From assembly GCF_902506505.1 (NCBI RefSeq), contig NZ_LR733406.1:1696017-1760016 (forward strand): 64,000 nucleotides of DNA, read 5' to 3'. Origin of the DNA: Pseudomonas sp. 8AS (GTDB taxonomy: Bacteria > Pseudomonadota > Gammaproteobacteria > Pseudomonadales > Pseudomonadaceae). Both the position numbers and the translations under genes were made by a program. Shown piece by piece: positions 1 to 8,833 of this stretch (positions are counted from its first letter, which is position 1; each line of letters opens with the position of its first letter). Below the pieces are notes generated by a model that made no database searches, was not told the origin of the DNA, and worked only from the letters and a program-made list of their open reading frames with translations.

Positions 1-104
<104 letters not shown>

Positions 105-141
105 TTAATCGGTGTGGCGCTGTTGCGCGGGTCGGGCTTGG

Positions 142-206
142 GTAGGAGGGGCCTTGGCCGCGACCGCTTTTGACGTGCTCCCGGTCGCGGCCAAGGCCCC
201 TCCTAC
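142..206. repeat. REP family A palindrome, copy 1
   Basis: Two inverted arms built on GGAGGGGCCTTGGCCGCGA and its complement are separated by a short unrelated loop. It lies between the deaminase start and the stop of the oxygenase gene. It is one of six paired copies in the first 17.2 kb (142, 1339, 5747, 11704, 16113, 17061). Two single arms flank the RAYT gene at 4251-4715. Confidence 0.9.
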
Positions 207-222
207 AGCGCGGGTGTGGGCT

Positions 223-1188
223 CTACGCGCTGGCCTCTTCGCGGCGGTAGGCGTAGGTCTCGGCGAAGCGCGAGAGCATGTAGTCGCTGCAGGAAATCGG
301 CGCGTATTTGGCCGGATGTTCAGGATTCTGGCAACCGGGCAGGCAGCTGATTTCGGTGTCCGGGTGGGGTTCGGCGAAGAACGGCATGGAGTAGCGGTCC
401 ACTCCCAGCGGGCTGATTACCCGGTGCGGCGTGGATTTGTAGTGGTCGTTGCTCCAGCGCGCCAGCATGTCGCCGATGTTGACCACGAAGGTGCCGTCGA
501 TCGGCGGTGCGTCGATCCACTGGCCCTGCAGGTTCTGCACCTGCAGGCCGCCGGCGTCGTCCTGGTACAGCAGGGTCACGCAGCCATAGTCGGTGTGCGC
601 GCCGGCGCCTTGCTGTGCGGCGCTGCTGGCGGTCTGCCGCGGCGGGTAGTGGATCAGGCGCAGCACGCTGATCGGCTGCTCGAAGCGGCGGTCGAAGAAG
701 TCGCGCTCGATGCCCAGCGCCAGGGCCATGGCGCGCAGCAGGGTCTTGGCCAGTTCGTGCATGTCCAGGTAGTGCTGTTCCAGCAGCGCCTGCCAGCCGG
801 GAATGTCCGGGTGGCGGTTGGGCCCGCGCAGCGGCTTGCCGGCCAGCACCTCGGGGTGCTCGGCGCTCAGGTGCAGGCCCATGTCGAAGGTTTCCTTGAG
901 GTCGCAGGGCTGGCCGGGGTCGAGCTGCTCGGTGGCGATGGCGCCGTAGCCGCGGTGGTGGCGGGTCTGGGTGATGTCGATGCGCAGCTTCTCGGCATCC
1001 GGGCGGGCGAAGAAGTCCACGGCGGCGGCCTTGAGTTCGGCTATGCGCGCGGCGCCGATCGGGTGGCCCTTGATGTAGAAGAAGCCCCACTGACGGCAGG
1101 CCTGGTCGATCTGTCGGGCAACCTGCGGCCAGCCGGCCGGGTCGCTGTGGTACAGGGGGGCGATGTCGATGATCGGAAGTGAGTTCAT
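223..1188 (-). CDS. 2-oxoglutarate/Fe(II)-dependent oxygenase, isopenicillin N synthase-like
   Basis: The product is about 321 residues, beginning MNSLPIIDIAPLY. It has the N-terminal DIOX_N-type region and a C-terminal jelly-roll domain. The iron ligands are visible as HTD in GAHTDYGCVTLLY (about residue 215) and the distal His in TPHRVISP, whose Arg is the usual 2-oxoglutarate anchor. A longer upstream reading frame is not used: the ATG at 1188 fits the family start. It lies between a purine deaminase and a nucleobase-type binding protein, which suggests a purine or pyrimidine-derived substrate, but the substrate is unknown. Fold and cofactor class are secure; the role is inference from context. 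Confidence 0.85.
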   Translation of the reverse strand: MNSLPIIDIAPLYHSDPAGWPQVARQIDQACRQWGFFYIKGHPIGAARIAELKAAAVDFFARPDAEKLRIDITQTRHHRGYGAIATEQLDPGQPCDLKETFDMGLHLSAEHPEVLAGKPLRGPNRHPDIPGWQALLEQHYLDMHELAKTLLRAMALALGIERDFFDRRFEQPISVLRLIHYPPRQTASSAAQQGAGAHTDYGCVTLLYQDDAGGLQVQNLQGQWIDAPPIDGTFVVNIGDMLARWSNDHYKSTPHRVISPLGVDRYSMPFFAEPHPDTEISCLPGCQNPEHPAKYAPISCSDYMLSRFAETYAYRREEASA

Positions 1189-1338
1189 GGGTGCTCCTGG
1201 AGGGGTGTAGGTGCTGCGAGTCTTCTCGTACCCAGGGCAGCGAAAAGGGCGCACTGCGGTGCGCCCTTGGTGCGCGGTTCTTTCCGGGGAAAGGGACGGC
1301 GCGGATTGCTTGGTACTGCTTGGTGTTGCTTGGCTTGT

Positions 1339-1403
1339 GTGGGAGGGGCCTTGGCCGCGACTGCGATCTGCGTAAGAACGGTCGCGGCCAAGGCCCCTCC
1401 TAC
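1339..1403. repeat. REP family A palindrome, copy 2
   Basis: Inverted arms with GGAGGGGCCTTGGCCGCGA and its complement, immediately downstream of the BMP-protein gene stop at 1413. The first arm begins GTGGG rather than GTAGG. Confidence 0.9.
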
Positions 1404-1412
1404 GGCTGTTGC

Positions 1413-2495
1413 TTACTTCGGCATCTCGGCGGTGATGCCCTTGACGTAGTAGTTCATGCCGGCCAGTTCGGCGTTGCTGGCGGTGCTGCCGGCCGCGATC
1501 TTGACCGCGCCGCTCTGGTCCAGGATCGGGCCGGTGAACGGGTGGAAGGAGCCGTCCTTGATGCTGGCGATGATGGTTTCGGCTTCGGCCTTGACCTCGG
1601 TCGGGACCAGGTCGCTGATCGGCAGTTCGATGGTGCCTTCCTTCAGGCCGCCCCAGTAGTCCTGTGGCGCCCAGCTGCCATCGATGACGGCCTGGGTGCT
1701 CTTCACATAGTGCGGGCCCCAGTTGTTGACGATCGAGGTGAGCACGGCCTTCGGCCCGAAGTGGGCCATGTCCGAGGCGTAGCCCACGGAGTAGACGCCG
1801 CGGCGCTCGGCGGTCTGGATCGGCGCCGGGCTGTCGGTGTGCTGGAACACCACGTCGACGCCCTGGTCGATCAGGGCGTTGGCGGCATCGGCTTCCTTGC
1901 CCGGGTCGAACCAGGAGTTGACCCACACCACTTTGATCTCGCTGCCCGGGTTGTACTTGTCCAGGGCCAGCTGGATGGCGTTGATGTCGCGGATCACTTC
2001 CGGAATCGGGAAGGAGGCGACGTAGCCGATCTTCTTGCTCTTGGTCATCTTGGCGGCGAGGAAGCCGCCGACGTAGCGGCCTTCATAGGACGTCGACAGG
2101 TAGGTGCCGAGGTTCTTGTCCTGCTTGTAGCCGGTGGCGTGCTCGAAGGTGACCTTGGGGAACTGCTTGGCGACCTTGGCGGTGGGGTTCATGTAGCCGA
2201 ACGAGGTGGTGAACACCAGGTCGTAACCGCCCTTGGCCATGTTGCGGATGACGCGTTCGGCGTCGGCGCCTTCGGCCACGTTCTCGACGAAGCTGGTTTG
2301 TACCTGGTCGCCGAACTGCTTGATCAGCGCCTGGCGGCCCTGTTCGTGCTGGTAGGTCCAGCCGTGGTCGCCGATCGGGCCGACATAGACGAAGCCGACT
2401 TTCAGCGGGTCGGCGGCCAGCGCGCCGAGGGATGCGGTCAGGCCGATGGCGGCGGCAACGCCACGAACCAGGGCTTTGAGGGACGGGGTGGACAT
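1413..2495 (-). CDS. BMP-family ABC transporter substrate-binding protein (purine nucleoside/nucleobase type)
   Basis: About 360 residues beginning MSTPSLKALVRG. It has a Sec signal peptide ending near AALAAD (about residue 28) and no lipobox cysteine, then the BMP/PnrA-like type I periplasmic-binding fold (KVGFVYVGPIGDHGWTYQHE). Members of this family bind purine nucleosides and deliver them to RbsA-like transporters. The matching permeases and ATPase are encoded at 4768-8500, separated from this gene by an 8-oxoguanine deaminase gene and a RAYT insertion. It has its own upstream region with a RutR-like dyad. The start follows the signal peptide; the longer frame upstream lacks family similarity. 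Confidence 0.9.
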   Translation of the reverse strand: MSTPSLKALVRGVAAAIGLTASLGALAADPLKVGFVYVGPIGDHGWTYQHEQGRQALIKQFGDQVQTSFVENVAEGADAERVIRNMAKGGYDLVFTTSFGYMNPTAKVAKQFPKVTFEHATGYKQDKNLGTYLSTSYEGRYVGGFLAAKMTKSKKIGYVASFPIPEVIRDINAIQLALDKYNPGSEIKVVWVNSWFDPGKEADAANALIDQGVDVVFQHTDSPAPIQTAERRGVYSVGYASDMAHFGPKAVLTSIVNNWGPHYVKSTQAVIDGSWAPQDYWGGLKEGTIELPISDLVPTEVKAEAETIIASIKDGSFHPFTGPILDQSGAVKIAAGSTASNAELAGMNYYVKGITAEMPK

Positions 2496-2563
2496 AGGCT
2501 GCAGTGCTCCGTGTCGAGTCTTTATGGGTGGGCCGAAAGAGGCGTGACGACCAATGCAAAAAA

Positions 2564-2579
2564 TTGACCAACAAGACAA
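2564..2579. promoter_or_regulatory. RutR-like operator candidate 1, upstream of the BMP gene
   Basis: TTGACCAACAAGACAA. The left half matches the E. coli RutR consensus TTGACCAnnTGGTCAA perfectly and the right half matches at 4 of 7 positions. It lies 69 bp upstream of the BMP start codon. The TetR-family gene at 9041-9724 is the proposed binder; this is inference from sequence. Confidence 0.45.
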
Positions 2580-2720
2580 ATAACTCTGGCTGGCGCTGCG
2601 CGGTTGATGTCGCGGGCCGTGCCTGCGGATGAAACCTGTCTTGATGGTCAATAACGGCGCGTTTTAGCGACCTCGGGCCTGAAACTGGTGCAAGGCTTCC
2701 GGGCACGGGCTGCCCGCTCT

Positions 2721-4076
2721 TCAGCCGCCGACCAGCTGCCGCGCCGCCTGGCGGTGGGCGGCGATCAGTGCGCCGAGGTCGAGGCCCTCGATCTGCCCAT
2801 CAAGCACCCGCCAGCGCCCGCCAACCAGCACCCGGTCGGCGCGCTCGGCGCCGCACAGCAACAGCGCGGAAAGCGGGTCGTGGCTGCCGGAGAAGCGCAG
2901 TTCGTCGAGCTTGAACAGGGCCAGGTCGGCCTGCTTGCCCACGGCCAGTTCGCCGATATCGCGGCGTCCGAGCAGCCTGGCCGAGCCGCGGGTGGCCCAG
3001 CCCAGGGCCAGTTGCGGGGTGATCCGCTCGGCGCCGTAGCGCAGGCGCTGCAGGTAGAGGGCCTGGCGCGCTTCGAGCAGCAGGTTGGAGGCGTCGTTGG
3101 AAGCCGATCCGTCCACGCCCAGGCCGACCGGGGCACCGGCCGCCTGCAGGTCGAGGGTCGGGCAGATGCCCGAGGCCAGGCGCATGTTCGACACCGGGCA
3201 GTGGCAGATGCCGGTGCCGGCGGCGCCCAGGCGGGCGATTTCCTCGGCATTGAAGTGGATGCCGTGGGCCAGCCAGGTGCGCGGGCCGAGCCAGCCGACG
3301 CTGTCCAGGTAGTCGACGGTGCGCAGGCCGAAGCGCTGCTGGCAGAAGGCCTCCTCGTCGAGGGTCTCGGCCAGGTGGGTGTGCAGGCGCACGTCCTGCT
3401 GGGCGGCCAGTTCGGCGCTGGCCTGCATGATCTCGCTGGTCACCGAGAACGGCGAGCAGGGGGCCAGGGCGATCTGGATCTGTGCCCCGGCTTCGCGCTG
3501 ATGGTAGCGGCGGATCAGGCGCAGGCTGTCGTCGAGGATCACCTGGCCCTGCTGCACGGTCTGCTGCGGCGGCAGGCCGCCATTGGCCTGGCCCAGGCTC
3601 ATCGAGCCGCGGGTCAGCATGGCGCGCATGCCCAGCTCGCGCACGGCCTCGACCTGCACGTCGATGGCTTCCTCCAGGCCCCGGGGGAACAGGTAGTGAT
3701 GGTCGGCGGCAGTGGTGCAACCCGACAGCAGCAGCTCGGCCAGTGCCACGCGACAGGCCAGGGCCAGCTGCGCCGGGGTCAGCCGCGCCCACACCGGGTA
3801 GAGGGCCTGCAGCCAGGGGAACAGCGGCTGGTTGACCACCGGCGCCCAGGCGCGGGTGAGGGTCTGGTAGAAGTGGTGATGGCTGTTGATCAGCCCCGGC
3901 AGCAGCACGTGCTGGCTGGCATCGAACACCTGCGCACAGGGTTGCGCGGGAACCTGGCCGGCGGCCAGCAGTTCGACGATCAGCGCGCCCTCGACGACCA
4001 GGCCGCCGCGGGCGTCCTGCTCATTGGCGGTGAAGATGGCTTGCGGGTTCTTGATCCAGATACGCGCTGCGGACAT
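2721..4076 (-). CDS. 8-oxoguanine deaminase (amidohydrolase superfamily)
   Basis: 451 residues beginning MSAARIWIKNPQAIF. It is an amidohydrolase with metal-binding motifs in order: NSHHHFYQTL (about residue 70), HTHLAETLDEE, HGIHF, and the catalytic Asp in GVDGSASND. Overall it resembles the Pseudomonas enzyme shown to convert 8-oxoguanine to urate, rather than classical guanine deaminase, which is encoded separately at 14780-16090. Urate enters the PuuD pathway downstream in this window. Its neighbours are the BMP-binding protein and, beyond the RAYT unit, the ABC transporter. An isoguanine, guanine or SAH/cytosine-type deaminase is the alternative. Confidence 0.85.
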   Translation of the reverse strand: MSAARIWIKNPQAIFTANEQDARGGLVVEGALIVELLAAGQVPAQPCAQVFDASQHVLLPGLINSHHHFYQTLTRAWAPVVNQPLFPWLQALYPVWARLTPAQLALACRVALAELLLSGCTTAADHHYLFPRGLEEAIDVQVEAVRELGMRAMLTRGSMSLGQANGGLPPQQTVQQGQVILDDSLRLIRRYHQREAGAQIQIALAPCSPFSVTSEIMQASAELAAQQDVRLHTHLAETLDEEAFCQQRFGLRTVDYLDSVGWLGPRTWLAHGIHFNAEEIARLGAAGTGICHCPVSNMRLASGICPTLDLQAAGAPVGLGVDGSASNDASNLLLEARQALYLQRLRYGAERITPQLALGWATRGSARLLGRRDIGELAVGKQADLALFKLDELRFSGSHDPLSALLLCGAERADRVLVGGRWRVLDGQIEGLDLGALIAAHRQAARQLVGG

Positions 4077-4174
4077 GGCCGGCTCCTCTGAAAAATGGGT
4101 TCAGGTTGGCCAGCTCAGTGTTGCCCTGTCTGCTGATCCAGGGGCGCCGAGGCGCGGGGGCTTGCGTTGGCTTT

Positions 4175-4746
4175 GTAGGAGGGGCCTTGGCCGCGACACT
4201 TGCGATCGGCCCTGCAATACTCGTGGCTCGTGTTCACAGGAGGCAATGGAATGCCACTGACCAGCAACCCACATGCCAATCGGCTAAGACTCGGGCGCCA
4301 TTCGCACGCCGGCGCCGTATATCTCCTGACGGCCGTGGTCAAAGACCGCCAGCCCTATTTCCAGAACTTCTCTACCGGCCGCCTGCTCATTGCCGAACTG
4401 CGCGCCGCCCATGATCAGGCCAGGGTCAATTCGCTGGCCTGGGTGGTGATGCCTGATCACCTGCACTGGCTCATCCAGCTGGAACATGGCGCACTGCCCG
4501 AGCTGATGCGTCGGATCAAGTCCAACAGTGCCCGCAGCATCAATCGCCAGCTCGGCCTGAGCGGCCGGCTATGGCAGGACGGCTACCATGACCGCGCGCT
4601 ACGGCGGGAAGAAGACCTGCGTGCAGTTGCTCGTTACATCGTGGCCAATCCCCTGCGGGCCGGTCTGGTGCGCAGGGTGGGTGATTACCCGTTGTGGGAT
4701 GCTGTTTGGGTCTGATTCGTCGGGTCGCGGCCAAGGCCCCTCCTAC
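4175..4746 (+). mobile_element. REP-RAYT unit (transposase gene bounded by inverted REP half-sites)
   Basis: A single REP family A arm lies at 4175-4197 and its inverted partner at 4724-4746, enclosing one tyrosine transposase gene. The arms share the 19-mer GGAGGGGCCTTGGCCGCGA with the six paired palindromes in the neighbourhood. This is the arrangement described for RAYT genes and their cognate REPs. It has landed between the 8-oxoguanine deaminase gene and the ABC permease gene, on the strand opposite to both. Confidence 0.85.
4251..4715 (+). CDS. REP-associated tyrosine transposase (RAYT, IS200/Y1 family)
   Basis: 154 residues beginning MPLTSNPHANRLRLGRHSH. The single-strand nuclease HUH motif is seen in MPDHLHWLIQL (about residue 65). 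RAYT-typical motifs follow: GRLWQDGYHDRALR and YIVANPLRAGLV. The ATG at 4251 is chosen over an in-frame ATG 51 bp upstream because a GGAGG Shine-Dalgarno sequence precedes it and family members start here. It probably acts on the GGAGGGGCC REP family, both flanking it and scattered over the island. It looks intact, with no frameshift. Confidence 0.9.
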   Translation: MPLTSNPHANRLRLGRHSHAGAVYLLTAVVKDRQPYFQNFSTGRLLIAELRAAHDQARVNSLAWVVMPDHLHWLIQLEHGALPELMRRIKSNSARSINRQLGLSGRLWQDGYHDRALRREEDLRAVARYIVANPLRAGLVRRVGDYPLWDAVWV

Positions 4747-4767
4747 AGGGGCCTGGCTGCCTGCTCG

Positions 4768-5694
4768 TCAATGCCCGGCCTTCCACGGCTGGCCGAGGGA
4801 CACCGGGGCGTACAGGCGGGTCTTCAGCGCATCGCGCGAGAGCACCACCAGCACCAGGATGGTCGCCACGTAGGGCAGCATCGCCAGCAGGTTGGCCGGG
4901 ATGCTCACGCCGATGCCCTGGGCCACCAGGTGGAGGATGCTGGCCAGGCCGAACAGGTAGGCGCCGAGCAATACGCGGAACACCCGCCAGCTGGCGAACA
5001 CCACCAGGGCCAGGGCGATCCAGCCGCGCCCGGCGCTCATGTTTTCCGCCCACATCGGCGTGTAGGCCAGCGACAGGTAGGCGCCAGCCATGCCGGTCAT
5101 GGCGCCGCCGAACAGCACCGCCAGGGTACGCACGCGCAGCACCGGCAGGCCCATGGCGCTGGCCGCGTCGGGGTTCTCGCCGACCGCCCGGAGGATCAGG
5201 CCGAGGCGGCTGTTGAGCAGCACCCAGGCCACCAGGCCGAACAGGGCGAACGACAGGTAGACCAGCAGATCCTGCTGGAACAGCATGTGGCCGAGTAGCG
5301 GAATATCCGCCAGCAGCGGGATGGCGATCGGCTCGAAGCCGGCCAGCGGCTTGCCGACCCAGGCGGCGCCGACGAAGGACGACAGGCCGACGCCGAAGAT
5401 GGTCAGGGCCAGGCCGGTGGCCACCTGGTTGGCCTGGCAACCGAGGGCGACCAGGGCGAACAGCGCGGCCAGCAGCATGCCGGCCAGGCAGGCCAGCAGC
5501 ACGCCGAGCCACAGGCTGCCGCTGGCGAGGGCGACGATGAAGCCGATCACCGCGCCGAACAGCATCATGCCTTCCTGGCCGAGGTTGAGGACGCCACTTT
5601 TCTCGCACACCAGCTCGCCGAGGGCGACCAGCAATAGCGGGGTGCCGCAGCGCACCATGGCGTAGAGGATGTTGCTTACCAGATCGAGATCCAT
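4768..5694 (-). CDS. Nucleoside-type ABC transporter permease (second subunit)
   Basis: About 308 residues beginning MDLDLVSNILYAMVRCGTP. It is a hydrophobic BPD_transp_2 family permease with about eight to nine membrane segments and the family motif GVLNLGQEGMMLFGA near residue 40. The start is set by family alignment at the ATG at 5694; the longer frame upstream is Arg/Pro-rich read-through. It is the last gene of the ATPase-permease-permease series on this strand, separated from the first permease by a 150-bp gap containing an interrupted REP. With the BMP protein at 1413-2495 it would import purine nucleosides or bases. Confidence 0.88.
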   Translation of the reverse strand: MDLDLVSNILYAMVRCGTPLLLVALGELVCEKSGVLNLGQEGMMLFGAVIGFIVALASGSLWLGVLLACLAGMLLAALFALVALGCQANQVATGLALTIFGVGLSSFVGAAWVGKPLAGFEPIAIPLLADIPLLGHMLFQQDLLVYLSFALFGLVAWVLLNSRLGLILRAVGENPDAASAMGLPVLRVRTLAVLFGGAMTGMAGAYLSLAYTPMWAENMSAGRGWIALALVVFASWRVFRVLLGAYLFGLASILHLVAQGIGVSIPANLLAMLPYVATILVLVVLSRDALKTRLYAPVSLGQPWKAGH

Positions 5695-5746
5695 AGTCGA
5701 AGCCTCAGGCCGCGCGCCGCGGGCGGCAGGTGAACGGAAGGGTGTT

Positions 5747-5827
5747 TGTAGGAGGGGCTGGGCGGCAAACCGTATTGGCCGCGACCCTTGGCCCATGCAG
5801 AGCAGTCGCGGCCAAGGCCCCTCCGAC
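5747..5827. repeat. REP family A palindrome, copy 3, with an internal 16-bp insertion
   Basis: The right arm (5805-5827) is normal. The left arm is split: GTAGGAGGGGC is followed by about 16 foreign bases (TGGGCGGCAAACCGTA) before TTGGCCGCGAC resumes. It lies between the two permease genes. Confidence 0.8.
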
Positions 5828-5844
5828 AGGTGATTGCGGGTTCA

Positions 5845-6945
5845 TCAGGCGCTGGCCGTTTCGGGCAGCGCCGCGCGCTGGCGCCATTTCAGGTGCAGGC
5901 GCAGGCGATAGAGGATCAGCACGTCGCAGGCCAGCAGGTAGAACAGCATCATTCCCTGGAACAGTTCGGTCAGCGATTGCGGCAGGTTGAGGGTCATCTG
6001 CGCGCTTTCGCCGCCCAGGTAGAGCAGGGCCATCAGCAGGCCGGCGAAGAGGATGCCCAGCGGGTTGAGGCGGCCGAGGAAGGCCACGGTGATCGCCGCG
6101 TAGCCGTAGCCGGGCGAGACCTGCGGCACCAGCTGGCCAATCGGCCCGCTGACTTCGCTGACCCCGGCCAGCCCGGCCAGGCCGCCGCTGATCAGCAGCA
6201 CCAGCCACACCAGTTTCTTCTCGCGGAAGCCGACGAAGCCGGCGGCGCGCTGGTCCAGGCCGAGCACCTTGATCTGGAAGCCGATGAAGCTTTTTTGCAG
6301 CAGCACCCACACGGCCACCAGGGCGAACAGGGCGAAGCACACGCCGATGTGCACGCGGCCGTCCTCGAACAGCTGTGGCAGGCGGCTGGCGTCACCGAAC
6401 ATGGCCGACTCGGGGAAGCTGAAGCCGTGCGGGTCCTTCAGCGGGCCGTGGACGAAGAACAGCAACAGGTTGAGGGCGATGTAGTTGAGCATGATGGTGG
6501 TGAGGATTTCATTGGCGTTGAACTGCGTGCGCAGCCAGGCCGCCAGCGCGCCCCAGGCGGCGCCGCCGAGCACGCCGGCGGCCAGTACGCAGGCCAGCGC
6601 CCAGGGCGTGTCCCAGCCGATGATGTTGACCGCCACCGCGCTGCCGGCCAGGGCGCCGATCAGCAGCTGGCCCTCGGCGCCGATGTTCCAGATGCGTGCC
6701 TGGTAGGCCACGGCCAGGCCGAAGGCGCAGAGCAGGATCGGCAGGGCCTTGATCAGCAGTTCGGAGACCCCGTAGAAGTCGCTGATCGGCGCGATCAGCA
6801 GGGTATGGAAGGTGACCAGCGGATCGTGGCCGAGCACGGCGAACAGCAGCGCGCCGCTGAGCAGGGTGAGCACCCCGGCCAGCAGCGGCGACAGCAGGAG
6901 CATGGCGCGCGACTGCTGGATACGGGGTTCGAGGGATAACAGCAT
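5845..6945 (-). CDS. Nucleoside-type ABC transporter permease (first subunit)
   Basis: 366 residues beginning MLLSLEPRIQQSRAMLLL. It is a BPD_transp_2 permease with about nine hydrophobic segments. The signature ARIWNIGAEGQLLIGALAG (about residue 82) is characteristic of the larger permease of BMP/nucleoside transporters. Its start lies 13 bp downstream of the ATPase stop, so the two are co-transcribed. It ends with a basic cytoplasmic tail (LRLHLKWRQR). Confidence 0.9.
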   Translation of the reverse strand: MLLSLEPRIQQSRAMLLLSPLLAGVLTLLSGALLFAVLGHDPLVTFHTLLIAPISDFYGVSELLIKALPILLCAFGLAVAYQARIWNIGAEGQLLIGALAGSAVAVNIIGWDTPWALACVLAAGVLGGAAWGALAAWLRTQFNANEILTTIMLNYIALNLLLFFVHGPLKDPHGFSFPESAMFGDASRLPQLFEDGRVHIGVCFALFALVAVWVLLQKSFIGFQIKVLGLDQRAAGFVGFREKKLVWLVLLISGGLAGLAGVSEVSGPIGQLVPQVSPGYGYAAITVAFLGRLNPLGILFAGLLMALLYLGGESAQMTLNLPQSLTELFQGMMLFYLLACDVLILYRLRLHLKWRQRAALPETASA

Positions 6946-6958
6946 GGCGGCGTTCTCG

Positions 6959-8500
6959 TCAGGCGGCGTCTTGCGGGGAAGCGAACTGGCCGGCCATCCA
7001 GCGGCCGACCTCCACGGTATGGGTCTGCCCGGTGGCCTGCAGCGGCGACAGGCGGCCGCTGCACAGCGCGCCGAGGCGGTCGCTGATCTGGAACAGCTCG
7101 TCGAGGTCCTCGGAGATCACCAGGATCGCCGCGCCGGCATCGCGCAGGGCGATCAGCGCGCGGTGGATGGCCGCCGCGGCGCCGACATCCACGCCCCAGG
7201 TGGGGTGCGCGGCGACCAGCAGCCTGGGGTTCTGCAGGATCTCGCGGCCGAGGATGAATTTCTGCAGGTTGCCGCCGGACAGGCTGCGCGCCTGGGCCTG
7301 GGCGTCCGGGGTCTTCACCGCGAAGCGGCGGATGATCTCCTCGGCCAGCTCCAGCACCTTGTGCGAGCGGATCATGCCGTGGCTCAGCAGGCCGTGCTGG
7401 AAGGCGGTGAGCAGGGCGTTGTCGGCCAGGCTCAGCTCCGGCACGGCGCCGTGGCCGAGGCGTTCGGCGGGGACGAAGGCCAGGCCGCGCTGGCGGCGGG
7501 CATCCGGGTAGAGGTCAGCCACCGGCTCGCCATCGATGCTGATGCGCGCGCGCTCCTCCTGGGCCAGGCGCACTTCGCCGCTGAGCAGGGCGAGCAGTTC
7601 GTCCTGGCCGTTGCCGGCGACCCCGGCGATGCCGACGATCTCGCCGCTGCGTACCTCCAGGCGCAGGTTGCGCAGCGAGGTGCCGAACGGGTCGGCGTTG
7701 TGCCAGCTCAGGTCGTCCACGCGCAGCCGGGTCAGCCCGCCCGCGACCTTCGGGTAGCTGGCCTCCAGGCCTTCGGCATCGCCGACCATCAGGCGCGCCA
7801 GTTGCAGGTCGCTGCACTGGCTCGGCACGCACTCGCCGGACACCCGGCCGGCGCGCAGCACCGTGGCGCTGTGGCAGAGCGCGCGCACCTCGCCGAGCTT
7901 GTGGCTGATGAACAGGATGCTGCAGCCCTCCGCCGCCAGGGCGCGCAGGGTGACGAACAGTTCGTCGACCTCCTGCGGGGTCAGCACCGAGGTCGGCTCG
8001 TCGAGGATCAGCAGGCGGATGTCCTGCATCAGGCAGCGGATGATCTCCACCCGCTGGCGTTCGCCGATCGACAGGCTGTGCACCAGGCGTTCCGGCTCCA
8101 GGCCCATGCCGTAGCGCTGCGCCACCTCGCGGATCTTCGGCTCCAGCTGCTGCGGCGTGCCGGCCTGGCGGCCGAGGGCCAGGGCGATGTTCTGCGCCAC
8201 GGTCAGGGTCTCGAACAGCGAGAAGTGCTGGAACACCATGCCGATGCCCAGGTCGCGGGCCTGGGCCGGATCGCGTACCTGAATGCGCCGGCCCTGCCAG
8301 TACAACTCGCCGCTGTCCGGCTGGGTCACGCCGTAGATGATCTTCATCAGGGTGCTCTTGCCGGCGCCGTTCTCGCCCAGCAGGGCATGGATCTCGCCCG
8401 GCTGGATGCGCAGGTCGATGCGGTCGTTGGCCAGGCAGCCGGGGTAGCGCTTGCTGATGGCGCGTAGCTCAAGACGCGCTGGCGATGCGGATGGGGACAT
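6959..8500 (-). CDS. Nucleoside-type ABC transporter ATPase (double nucleotide-binding domain)
   Basis: About 513 residues beginning MSPSASPARLELRAISKRY. Two fused ABC domains are present. The first has Walker A GENGAGKST (about residue 40), LSIGERQRVEIIR and LLILDEPTSVL. The second has the degenerate P-loop GVAGNGQDELL and LSGGNLQKFILGREI, as is usual for RbsA-like proteins of carbohydrate and nucleoside uptake. The ATG at 8500 is preferred over an ATG 54 bp upstream, which would start inside the putative operator and promoter region. It is the first gene of the transporter operon, with a RutR-like dyad 47 bp upstream. Confidence 0.9.
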   Translation of the reverse strand: MSPSASPARLELRAISKRYPGCLANDRIDLRIQPGEIHALLGENGAGKSTLMKIIYGVTQPDSGELYWQGRRIQVRDPAQARDLGIGMVFQHFSLFETLTVAQNIALALGRQAGTPQQLEPKIREVAQRYGMGLEPERLVHSLSIGERQRVEIIRCLMQDIRLLILDEPTSVLTPQEVDELFVTLRALAAEGCSILFISHKLGEVRALCHSATVLRAGRVSGECVPSQCSDLQLARLMVGDAEGLEASYPKVAGGLTRLRVDDLSWHNADPFGTSLRNLRLEVRSGEIVGIAGVAGNGQDELLALLSGEVRLAQEERARISIDGEPVADLYPDARRQRGLAFVPAERLGHGAVPELSLADNALLTAFQHGLLSHGMIRSHKVLELAEEIIRRFAVKTPDAQAQARSLSGGNLQKFILGREILQNPRLLVAAHPTWGVDVGAAAAIHRALIALRDAGAAILVISEDLDELFQISDRLGALCSGRLSPLQATGQTHTVEVGRWMAGQFASPQDAA

Positions 8501-8546
8501 GGGCGGCTCGGTGGTTGGGTTTCGACTGCTGTGCCTAAGCAAATAT

Positions 8547-8562
8547 TTGGCCAATTAGTCAG
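8547..8562. promoter_or_regulatory. RutR-like operator candidate 2, upstream of the ABC transporter operon
   Basis: TTGGCCAATTAGTCAG matches TTGACCAnnTGGTCAA at 11 of 14 specified positions. It lies 47 bp before the ATPase start, where a repressor would block the promoter. An additional half-site TTGGTCAA occurs at 8767-8774. Confidence 0.4.
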
Positions 8563-8833
8563 GAAATTTGCCGGGGCCTGCGCCGGCGGCCTTTTGCGCT
8601 GCGGCGCAGCCCGTCGAGGGGCGGCCGGCGGCTGGAAACCGCCCGACTCTGGTGCGTCGTGCACTGCCCGGGAGCCGGCCGGGAAAGGGCGTCGAGGCCA
8701 GCTCGTGGCCGCTGCGCTATCGGGACTTTGATAAAAAAGTCAAACAAAAACAGGTACTTGTATCTATTGGTCAAAAAACATACAGAGCTGCGCAGGGCCT
8801 GTGGCGACTGGCCTGCAGCCAGCGCTACAGAGG

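Noticed and set aside
5705..6340. A 211-codon minus-strand frame over the first permease
   Set aside because: It is an Arg/Pro-rich shadow of the permease gene in another frame and includes REP sequence.
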